A DNA stretch of 32,602 bases from Candidatus Yanofskybacteria bacterium RIFCSPHIGHO2_12_FULL_45_19b (GTDB lineage Bacteria; Patescibacteriota; Minisyncoccia; 2-02-FULL-40-12; IGHO2-12-FULL-4), in NCBI GenBank assembly GCA_001794605.1, contig MGKD01000020.1:1-32602 (forward strand). The letters run 5' to 3'. The position numbers were made by a program, and so were the translations under genes. Below are positions 8,328-16,251 of this stretch, one piece after another. The first letter of the stretch is position 1; each line of letters begins with the position of its first letter. The notes beneath the pieces were generated by a model that was not told the origin of the DNA, searched no databases, and saw only the letters and a program-made list of their open reading frames with translations.

Positions 8328-8896
8328 TGAGTAAGGCACAAAAAATTGGTAAGTTAATTGGTCAACACGGTTTTAGCTTGATAGAGGTAATCTTTATTAC
8401 TTTTTTTGTTGGTGTACTTTCTAGCCTGCTATTGGTAAATTTAAATGGGTCGCGTAATAACATCGTAATCGTGGAGCGTTCAGCCGCCGCTTTGGTGGGA
8501 GATATTAGACAGGCACAAAATTTGGCGATAGCCGGAAAAACCAGTGGCGGCGGAGCAGTGTGTGGTTTTGGTTTACACTATGTTAATACTACTAGCTACG
8601 CGCTTTATGCTGGCTCTACTTCAGTCGGTACCACTTGTGCTGGTGTCAATCGTAATTTTGATGTTAGTATTGATTCCATTCTTTCCACTAAGAACCTAAT
8701 CGAAACTAATGTGGAAATAAAAAGCTGGATCAGCGGGGACCTGTTCTTTGAGTCGCCCGATCCAAAAACTTTTATTAATAATTCCAATGCTGTTGGTCAA
8801 ACTATGCTTATTACTTTAGGTTTTAAAAATACCGCCTGTCCGACTAATTGCAAAACCATTACTATTTCTACCGGTGGCCGAATTGATCTTCCCTAA
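8327..8896 (+). CDS. Minor pilin / GspH-type pseudopilin
   Basis: The 189-residue prepilin has a leader ending QHG|FSLIEV (cleavage after G15, glutamate at +5), a hydrophobic helix, and the GspH/FimT-like stretch AAALVGDIRQAQNLAIAG. Minor pilins of this type are thought to prime pilus assembly at the tip. It begins at the pilD stop codon (one-base overlap) and is followed 3 bp later by another prepilin gene. The exact minor pilin class is uncertain. Confidence 0.85.
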   Translation: MSKAQKIGKLIGQHGFSLIEVIFITFFVGVLSSLLLVNLNGSRNNIVIVERSAAALVGDIRQAQNLAIAGKTSGGGAVCGFGLHYVNTTSYALYAGSTSVGTTCAGVNRNFDVSIDSILSTKNLIETNVEIKSWISGDLFFESPDPKTFINNSNAVGQTMLITLGFKNTACPTNCKTITISTGGRIDLP

Positions 8897-8899
8897 AGT

Positions 8900-9400
8900 A
8901 TGAAAAAAATGGAAAATGTGGCGGGTTTTACTCTGGTCGAAACTCTGACTGCTTTATTTATTTTATCTTTAGGTATTCTTGCGGCGCTAGCAATGATTAC
9001 CGCTAGTTTGAACTCAGCCATAGTGGTACAGGATAACTTAACCGCCAGCAACTTGGTGCAGGAGGGGGTGGAGGTGGTGCGTAATATGCGCGACCGTGAT
9101 TGGTTGGCGGGTAATAGTTTTGGTGCTTTTTTGGCGAGTGCTGGTGGTAACGGTGATTATCGGGTGCAATGGAATTCTACTAATTTATTGTCAGATCTCG
9201 GCAACCCAGTTTTGCTCCAAGATACTACCTCTGGTCTATATAGCTACGATTCTGGCAACAGCACAAAATTTAAACGTCGGCTAACTATTACTAAGCTGGC
9301 CAACAACATAGAGATAAAAATTATTAGCACAGTAAGCTGGAACAACCGTGGGGTTAGTAAGCAAGTCAGCGCCGAAGAACATCTTTTTGATTGGTATTAA
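8900..9400 (+). CDS. Minor pilin, PilV-like
   Basis: This 166-residue prepilin has a very short leader, MKKMENVAG|FTLVET, cleaved after G9 with glutamate at +5, then LGILAALAMITASLNSA and the PilV-type segment NLVQEGVEVVRNMRDRDW. It is third in the run of prepilin genes behind pilD, with 3-bp and 2-bp gaps to its neighbours. Its start is closely similar in DNA to that of the next gene, which suggests that the two N-termini share an origin. Confidence 0.85.
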   Translation: MKKMENVAGFTLVETLTALFILSLGILAALAMITASLNSAIVVQDNLTASNLVQEGVEVVRNMRDRDWLAGNSFGAFLASAGGNGDYRVQWNSTNLLSDLGNPVLLQDTTSGLYSYDSGNSTKFKRRLTITKLANNIEIKIISTVSWNNRGVSKQVSAEEHLFDWY

Positions 9401-9402
9401 AA

Positions 9403-9921
9403 ATGAAAAAAATGGCAAATGGCAAATGGCAAATGGCAAATGCGGCAGGCTTTACTTTAATCGAGGCGCTTACTGCCTTAGCGATCTTTGTGGTCATAGT
9501 TTCGGCCGCTGGTAGTTTGTTCGTGCAAATAGTAAACCTGCAACGGCGGGCACTAAATATTCAGCGAGTAGACGAAAATGCTGGGTTTATTTTGGAAACT
9601 GTAGCCAAGGAAATTAGAGTGGGAGAAGTTACTGATGCCGACTCTAGTTGTCCAGCTACGCCGGCCAATAGTTTAACGATAAATCATCCGGTCAACGGAA
9701 CGATTGCCTACAGTTTTTCTGGGCAGAGTTTGTTGCGCAATGGCGAGGCGCTTAACTCTGGCCTAGTTAAAGTAATCGCAGTAAATTTCTGTGTTAGTGG
9801 TCGTTCCAGCGGTTTACAGCCACGGGTAACACTGTGGCTTACGCTTCAGAGCGGATCGGGTAGTGGTTTGTTTAGCAGAACCGTTCAGACGACGGTTTCG
9901 CAACGAGTCATAAAATTTTAA
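9403..9921 (+). CDS. Minor pilin, PilW-like, with a heptanucleotide repeat in its leader
   Basis: The 172-residue prepilin starts at the ATG two bases after the preceding stop. It is cleaved in NAAG|FTLIEA (after G16, glutamate at +5). The family pattern ITxLQRRALNIQRVDENAGFILETVAKEIR-like segment is typical of PilW/PilJ-type minor pilins. The leader contains four perfect ATGGCAA units, giving the odd peptide MANGKWQMANA. A TTG at 9391 could extend the protein by four residues but would overlap the previous gene. An internal in-frame ATG at 9433 could also serve as the start. Confidence 0.85.
   Translation: MKKMANGKWQMANAAGFTLIEALTALAIFVVIVSAAGSLFVQIVNLQRRALNIQRVDENAGFILETVAKEIRVGEVTDADSSCPATPANSLTINHPVNGTIAYSFSGQSLLRNGEALNSGLVKVIAVNFCVSGRSSGLQPRVTLWLTLQSGSGSGLFSRTVQTTVSQRVIKF
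9412..9439 (+). repeat. Heptanucleotide tandem repeat, ATGGCAA x4, in a pilin leader
   Basis: Four perfect copies of ATGGCAA occupy 9412-9439 and a partial unit follows. Seven is not a multiple of three, so gain or loss of one unit shifts the frame relative to the ATG at 9403. The last unit carries its own in-frame ATG (9433). Confidence 0.95.
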
Positions 9922-9922
9922 T

Positions 9923-10339
9923 ATGCCCAAAAAAACTTCTAACAATCAGGCCGGGGTGGCACTACTTTTTACCATTATTTTATTGTCGATCATGCTTTCT
10001 ATTTCGCTGGCCTTGGCGGCAATTTTTCTACCTAAAATTCGCATCTCCGCCGATACAAAAAATTCGGTGGGAGCTTTTTTTGCGGCCGACAGTGCGACGG
10101 AACTTTGTCTCTATGAAGCACGCAAACAAATAGTGCCAAATCCGACCCTAACCTTAATCAGCCCGGCCTATTATACTATTGCCAGTCCTTCTTCAACCGG
10201 CGCTGATGTTACTATTATTAGTACTAATCCAGTCAATCCAATCAGTGGCGATTGTCGTTTCTTCGGCACCGGTGCTTTTCGTTTTCGGGCCCGGGGTGAG
10301 CTACGCACCGTTAATCGGGCCATTGAAGCTAGTCAGTAG
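9923..10339 (+). CDS. PilX-like membrane-anchored pilus assembly protein
   Basis: This 138-residue protein begins MPKKTSNNQAG|VALLFTIILLSIMLS. That resembles the PilX N-terminal domain: a prepilin-like glycine before a hydrophobic helix, but without glutamate at +5. After the helix comes the PilX-type segment GAFFAADSATELCLYEAR. It ends in a beta-rich tail (FRARGELRTVNRAIEAS). It closes the minor pilin run, one base after the previous stop. The lack of E5 suggests that it sits at the pilus tip or primes assembly rather than forming the shaft. Confidence 0.8.
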   Translation: MPKKTSNNQAGVALLFTIILLSIMLSISLALAAIFLPKIRISADTKNSVGAFFAADSATELCLYEARKQIVPNPTLTLISPAYYTIASPSSTGADVTIISTNPVNPISGDCRFFGTGAFRFRARGELRTVNRAIEASQ

Positions 10340-10356
10340 GCCTTAGTTGTGGAATC

Positions 10357-12481
<2,125 letters not shown>

Positions 12482-12493
12482 TAATCTCATATT

Positions 12494-12850
12494 ATGGGAA
12501 GCAAAGCCTTAGCCGTGATCGCTCTGTTGATCGCCATCGCCGCTGGTTATTTTTCCTATGTTTCTTACCGCAAAATTGATGCCCTAAAACCAGCTAGCAT
12601 TGCCCGGACTATTTTAAGTATGCAAGCCGAACAACAACTGCTTAGCTCACTTAAGGGTAAATCCCGGGCTGAACAAGAGAAGGCGATTCAGAACTTCTTT
12701 GAGAAAAATAAAATTAGCACGATTAGTTTTTCTAGTGCCACGGCCAGTAACTCCGCCTGTGATATCTACTTAGAACGTGCCACTCTCTGGGGCGAAACCC
12801 CCTTGGGCAAAGACTATGCCGCTCTCTACCAAGCCAATTGTACTCAGTAG
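12494..12850 (+). CDS. Small membrane-anchored protein of unknown function
   Basis: I do not recognise this 118-residue protein. An N-terminal hydrophobic segment (about residues 4-25, KALAVIALLIAIAAGYFSYVSY) looks like an uncleaved signal anchor. The rest is predicted outside the cytoplasm, with a helical charged middle (QAEQQLLSSLKGKSRAEQEK) and two cysteines near the end (SACDIY and ANCTQ) that could form a disulfide. It lies 13 bp after ligA, has its own extended -10, and ends inside a strong bidirectional hairpin shared with tgt. Confidence 0.75.
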   Translation: MGSKALAVIALLIAIAAGYFSYVSYRKIDALKPASIARTILSMQAEQQLLSSLKGKSRAEQEKAIQNFFEKNKISTISFSSATASNSACDIYLERATLWGETPLGKDYAALYQANCTQ

Positions 12851-12899
12851 CCAACAGCAAAAAGTCCGCCTAACTAGGCGGACTTTTTGCTGTTGGCTA
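12848..12899. terminator. Bidirectional terminator hairpin shared by two convergent genes
   Basis: A perfect 23-bp stem with loop TAACTA (12871-12876) contains an A5 run on one arm and a T5 run on the other. It includes the TAG stop of the upstream gene (12848-12850) and the stop codon plus the last seven sense codons of tgt (ANSKKSA). It can end transcription from both sides. Confidence 0.9.
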
Positions 12900-14064
12900 G
12901 GAACTCGTTACGAAACTGACGCAGACGCTGTTCTTTAATGGCTTGGCGGATCTGCGCCATCAGATTGTTAAAAAAAAATATATTGTGAACAATGGCATAT
13001 TGTCCGGCCAGGGTGTCTTTGGCTTTGAATAGGGTGTGTACCGTGGCTTGGTCAATACTTACACAGGCGTCGCAACTGCAGTCTTCTTCTAGTGGGTCTT
13101 TAGATTGGCTATAGATTGCTTTATGAATATCATAACGTCCACGTTTGGTCCAAATTCCACCGTGGCGTGCTTCACGCGTGGGGATTACGCAGTCAAAGGT
13201 ATCAATTCCGGCCAGCACACCGTCTAGCAAGTCTTCGATTTTTCCAATTCCCAAAAAGTGTCTTGGTCTGGCCTCATCCAAATGCGATATCGTCCAATTT
13301 AAAATATTAAAATCTCCGTCCGCTGATTTACTAAATGAACCACCAATGGCAAAACCGGGAAAGGGGAGTGCGTTGATATATTTAGCGCTGGCCTCGCGCA
13401 AGTCCTGAAATTCGCCGCCCTGCACAATCCCATAAAGTAACTGGTCAGAACGGGTTTGACTATCGAGGCAAACTTTTGCCCAACGATGAGTGCGTTTCAG
13501 AGCGATCTTGGTGTATTCATAATCATGTAATGGTGAGGTGCACTCATCAAAGGACATAATAATATCGGCACCAATTTTTTCCTGCAGAGCGATGGATAAT
13601 TCAGGGCCAAGGAAAACTTCTGGCTGGCCCGGAGTTTTTTTAAACCAAGCCCCTTCGTCCGTAATACGCACCAAGTTTCTCTCTGGTTTGTTCTGGTTAT
13701 TGGCCATTGTCTCTGAACTATGGTCTGATCTCAACCGTATTACCTTGCCGATACCGTGTTCACGCGAGAAGCCTAGGCTAAAAACCTGAAAGCCACCGCT
13801 ATCGGTCATGGTGGGGCCATTCCAATCCATCACCTTGGCCAAACCGCCAGCTTGAGCGATTTCTTCCGCCCGCCCCCAGAGATGGTAAGTGTTGGCAATG
13901 ATTAGTTGGGTTTTGGTGGCGGGGATCAGCTCGGGTGGCAAATGGCGTATCGATGCATAGGTGCCGACAATGGTATAAGCAGGAGTTTCTATTACTCCGT
14001 GCGGGGTCTCTAGTAACCCAGTGCGGGCTCGGGAGTTGGGATCTTTGTTTAAAATTCTAAACAT
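12874..14064 (-). CDS. tgt: tRNA-guanine transglycosylase (Tgt)
   Basis: Tgt exchanges the wobble guanine of GUN-anticodon tRNAs for preQ1 or queuine. The 396-residue protein has ETPAYTIVG, DSGGFQVFSLG, the substrate-binding SFDECT, GIVQGGEFQDLR, the GFAIGGS loop, the probable nucleophile Asp in DTFDCVIPTR, and the zinc ligands CSCDAC with a later histidine. About 25 residues are inserted after FSREHG (RLRSDHSSETMANNQNKPER) compared with typical bacterial Tgt. The last seven residues are encoded inside the terminator hairpin. No other queuosine gene is nearby, so salvage of a precursor is possible. A -10-like TAGTAT ends 6 nt before the ATG. Confidence 0.95.
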   Translation of the reverse strand: MFRILNKDPNSRARTGLLETPHGVIETPAYTIVGTYASIRHLPPELIPATKTQLIIANTYHLWGRAEEIAQAGGLAKVMDWNGPTMTDSGGFQVFSLGFSREHGIGKVIRLRSDHSSETMANNQNKPERNLVRITDEGAWFKKTPGQPEVFLGPELSIALQEKIGADIIMSFDECTSPLHDYEYTKIALKRTHRWAKVCLDSQTRSDQLLYGIVQGGEFQDLREASAKYINALPFPGFAIGGSFSKSADGDFNILNWTISHLDEARPRHFLGIGKIEDLLDGVLAGIDTFDCVIPTREARHGGIWTKRGRYDIHKAIYSQSKDPLEEDCSCDACVSIDQATVHTLFKAKDTLAGQYAIVHNIFFFNNLMAQIRQAIKEQRLRQFRNEFLANSKKSA

Positions 14065-14070
14065 TTATTG

Positions 14071-14076
14071 ATACTA
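14071..14076 (-). promoter_or_regulatory. -10 element of tgt, leaderless geometry
   Basis: On the minus strand TAGTAT is followed by exactly 6 nt and then the tgt ATG (14064). No -35 is apparent. The same spacing is seen before pilD, the RAYT and the HTH gene. Confidence 0.5.
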
Positions 14077-14112
14077 ACCTAAGTGTTTGAAATTTGGTAG
14101 TTTTTAAGGTGC

Positions 14113-14140
14113 TTGCTTGCCTGGCCAATTTGGCTATAAT
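14113..14140 (+). promoter_or_regulatory. Promoter of the glutaredoxin-SOD unit
   Basis: TTGCTT (14113-14118), a 16-nt spacer and TATAAT (14135-14140) lie upstream of the glutaredoxin ATG at 14168, giving a leader of about 20 nt. Confidence 0.65.
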
Positions 14141-14167
14141 TGAAGATACGATAAATTCAACTGTATT

Positions 14168-14410
14168 ATGAATGTCACCCACAAGATTGAGATTTTTACC
14201 ACCCCAACCTGTGCTTATTGCAAACTGGCTAAGGAGTATTTTAAATCTCTTAATCTGCCTTATGAAGAGTACAATGTTTTTTTGGATGAAAAGCGACGCA
14301 ATGAGATGATTGGTCTGACTGGTCAGATGGGCGTACCGGTTTTACGTATTAATGGCCAAGTGGTGTTAGGATTTAACAAAATGTTGATTAATAAAGCCCT
14401 GGGAATTTAA
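14168..14410 (+). CDS. Glutaredoxin-like thiol-disulfide protein (NrdH/Grx type)
   Basis: This 80-residue thioredoxin-fold protein has the redox motif CAYC (C15, C18) after IEIFTTPT, the cis-proline loop GVPVLRING, and a short C-terminal helix. Length and motif fit small glutaredoxin/NrdH-like proteins. It probably takes electrons from a thioredoxin reductase; a TrxB gene lies 3.5 kb away. It is 18 bp upstream of superoxide dismutase on the same strand, and the two share a promoter, which suggests an oxidative-defence unit. The exact physiological partner is unknown. Confidence 0.9.
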   Translation: MNVTHKIEIFTTPTCAYCKLAKEYFKSLNLPYEEYNVFLDEKRRNEMIGLTGQMGVPVLRINGQVVLGFNKMLINKALGI

Positions 14411-14428
14411 TTATAAACTATCACTCCT

Positions 14429-15013
14429 ATGAACAAACGTCTCCTCCCTCCGTTGGCATATGCTTATGATGCGCTCGAACCATATATTGATGCACAAACT
14501 ATGGAGTTGCATCATACTAAACACCACCAGACTTATATTGATAAGCTCAATGCAGTATTAGAAAAATATCCAGAAATTGCCGATGAGCCAGTAGAAGAGC
14601 TTTTGGCTGAATTAGATACTTTAAAGGTAGAAGAAACTGACCGTCTTGCTATTCGTAACCACGGCGGTGGACATGCCAATCACCTGCTTTTTTGGGAGAT
14701 CATGGGTCCAAACAAAGTGATTGATCAAAAATTAGTTAATGATATTAACGCCAAGTTTGGCTCTACGGAGGAGTTTAAAAAACAATTTACCGATTTAGCT
14801 ACTAAGCTCTTTGGTAGTGGTTGGGTGTGGCTAGCGCGTAATCGAGGCGATGGACTGGAGCTTTATACTACTGCTAATCAAGACTCGCCTTGGTTAAAAG
14901 GGCATACTCCTTTGATTGGTCTAGATGTTTGGGAGCATGCCCACTATCTTAAATATCAAAACCGACGGGCAGAATATATTGAGAACTGGTGGCAGGTTCT
15001 AAAGTTGATCTAA
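14429..15013 (+). CDS. Superoxide dismutase, Fe/Mn family
   Basis: This enzyme converts superoxide to oxygen and hydrogen peroxide. The 194-residue protein has the full SOD fold: MELHHTKHHQTY in the N-terminal hairpin and DVWEHAHYLKYQNRR near the C-terminus. Metal ligands are H28, H85, D166 and H170. The GGHANHLLFW motif favours manganese or cambialistic use over the iron type, but metal choice cannot be settled from sequence. No export signal is seen. It ends in a strong hairpin. An AT-rich TATAAA at 14412 may add promoter activity. Confidence 0.95.
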   Translation: MNKRLLPPLAYAYDALEPYIDAQTMELHHTKHHQTYIDKLNAVLEKYPEIADEPVEELLAELDTLKVEETDRLAIRNHGGGHANHLLFWEIMGPNKVIDQKLVNDINAKFGSTEEFKKQFTDLATKLFGSGWVWLARNRGDGLELYTTANQDSPWLKGHTPLIGLDVWEHAHYLKYQNRRAEYIENWWQVLKLI

Positions 15014-15054
15014 AACAAACACCCACACTAGTTCAGTGTGGGTGTTTGTTTTAG
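15010..15054. terminator. Bidirectional terminator between SOD and a secreted protein gene
   Basis: A perfect 20-bp stem (15010-15029 with 15035-15054) and loop AGTTC includes the SOD stop codon. One arm ends in TTTGTTTT and the opposite strand gives the same pattern, so it can stop both convergent transcripts. Confidence 0.85.
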
Positions 15055-15068
15055 AGTTTAGTAGCTAG

Positions 15069-15359
15069 TTAATTACTATCACAAGTCCAGTCAATCCACC
15101 CCCAAATAGTGGCACAGTGTGCTCGGTGGGCCGCTTCTTCCTGCTCGATTATATAAGAATTCAACTGTGCTGTGCAGGTCGCAACATTGGACGCTCCCCA
15201 ATCCTGACACTCCGCCTGGGCGCTATCAGAATGGTCACTGGCATTGCTCTTGGAAAGACCAGCTGAAACACCCTGCGAATTAGTTGCTACAATTCCACCT
15301 AAAACAAAAGTAACAACTAGTAAGACTACTACAGTCGAAAAATTAAGGTTTTTTCTCAT
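15069..15359 (-). CDS. Small secreted four-cysteine protein of unknown function
   Basis: This 96-residue product starts MRKNLNFSTVVVLLVVTFVL, a clear signal peptide or anchor with probable cleavage around ATNSQGVSA. The mature part is short, acidic and contains four cysteines (AECQDW, ATCTAQ, AHCATI, WTCDSN), likely two disulfides, plus several tryptophans. I do not recognise the family. It faces sod across the shared terminator. A TACAAT at 15401-15406 on the minus strand could be its -10, giving a leader of about 34 nt. Its G-rich upstream DNA differs from the surroundings. Confidence 0.7.
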   Translation of the reverse strand: MRKNLNFSTVVVLLVVTFVLGGIVATNSQGVSAGLSKSNASDHSDSAQAECQDWGASNVATCTAQLNSYIIEQEEAAHRAHCATIWGWIDWTCDSN

Positions 15360-15524
15360 ATTTTTGATGTTTTTAGAAAATTAACTCGACCGTTGGTTTA
15401 ATTGTAGTATTTTAATGGGGGGGCAAGGGAGTCTGTTGACAAAATTTCCAGCTTTCGTCAGCGCCAGTTCGAAAACCAGAAGAGTTTGTCTAGATCAGTT
15501 GTAGCCCCACTCAGTCCATAGGTC

Positions 15525-15555
15525 TCTACCCCCGAGGTTCGACCTTGGGGGTAGA
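15525..15555. repeat. REP palindrome at the 3' end of the RAYT gene
   Basis: TCTACCCCC (15525-15533) pairs with GGGGGTAGA (15547-15555), a G-T wobble follows, then AGGT pairs with ACCT around the loop TCG. That is a continuous 14-position stem. It overlaps the last nine sense codons and the stop of the RAYT. No T-run follows, so it is more likely a REP element than an intrinsic terminator. Confidence 0.9.
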
Positions 15556-16203
15556 CGTTAGCCAGTCTCGAGTTGTAGTCTTAAAATTATTTACGGAACT
15601 AAAGTATCGGGGTAGTACGTCTTTGTTGATTACTTTTCTTTCTGGGCGTGTCTTACCACAATAATCTAAATAACTTGAATAAAGATATTGATCTAAAAAA
15701 TTCTCTGCTCGTTTTTTATCTTTAATTCCTTCTTCTTTCCACTGTGAGTCAATTATTTTTATTGGGTTTAGATGAATGTAAGATATTAAATATTTTAAAT
15801 ACTCATCTTGGTTAGCATGGGTGGCTTTAAATTCCCCCTGAAAAAGTGCACCTGTTCTCTCATATCGTTTATTGAAATACATAGTATAACCAGTGATAAT
15901 TTTTTGCATAAATCGACTGATACCGTTATCTCCTCTCTCCTGTACTATCAGGTGAAAGTGGTTGGGCATTAAACAGTAGGCACCAATGTTTAATAGCGGG
16001 CTGACTCGCTCTAGTAAGAGTCTTTCGGCTAAATTTGAGCTTGGGCGGTCATTTAAATGAACGTTTTGTGTGTCATTGCATAGATACAACAGAGCAATAA
16101 ATCTTTCATAGTCAGCTTTAGCAGAGAATATTATCCGTTTTTCCGTGCCACGATTATATAGATGATAAAATTCATCTTGGCTAAATACTATACTTCTAGA
16201 CAT
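15526..16203 (-). CDS. REP-associated tyrosine transposase (RAYT, Y1_Tnp)
   Basis: RAYTs are HUH single-strand nucleases related to IS200/IS605 TnpA. They bind and cut REP hairpins and are usually single-copy and immobile. The 225-residue protein has the N-terminal YHLYNRGTEKRIIF motif, the HUH motif in MPNHFHLIVQE (H82 and H84), the catalytic tyrosine region GYTMYFNKRYERTG (Y106 or Y109), and LFQGEFKATH. Its ATG follows an extended -10 (TGTTATAAT) by 6 nt. Palindromes with the same core flank both ends. The last residues, STPKVEPRG, are encoded by the downstream palindrome, so the present C-terminus probably arose by its insertion or retention. Confidence 0.93.
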   Translation of the reverse strand: MSRSIVFSQDEFYHLYNRGTEKRIIFSAKADYERFIALLYLCNDTQNVHLNDRPSSNLAERLLLERVSPLLNIGAYCLMPNHFHLIVQERGDNGISRFMQKIITGYTMYFNKRYERTGALFQGEFKATHANQDEYLKYLISYIHLNPIKIIDSQWKEEGIKDKKRAENFLDQYLYSSYLDYCGKTRPERKVINKDVLPRYFSSVNNFKTTTRDWLTSTPKVEPRG

Positions 16204-16209
16204 TTAGTA

Positions 16210-16218
16210 ATTATAACA
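16210..16218 (-). promoter_or_regulatory. Extended -10 of the RAYT gene
   Basis: On the minus strand TGTTATAAT ends exactly 6 nt before the ATG at 16203, again predicting a leaderless transcript. The place where a -35 would lie falls inside the palindrome at 16222-16246. Confidence 0.65.
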
Positions 16219-16221
16219 CAA

Positions 16222-16246
16222 TCTACCGAGGTTCGACCTTGATGGA
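16222..16246. repeat. REP palindrome upstream of the RAYT gene
   Basis: This 25-nt hairpin has the core AGGT-TCG-ACCT, identical to the core at 15535-15545, and the same TCTACC left flank, but three C are missing and the right arm is degenerate (one C-A mismatch). It lies between the end of the PMT gene and the RAYT promoter. Confidence 0.85.
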
Positions 16247-16251
16247 TGTTT

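Noticed and set aside
9412-9439. Short tandem repeats as a CRISPR array
   Set aside because: Units are 7 bp without spacers and lie in a coding leader; no cas gene is present. No CRISPR array was seen in the window.
15436-15465. TTGACA at 15436 as a promoter
   Set aside because: No -10 hexamer is found at suitable spacing and no plus-strand gene follows.
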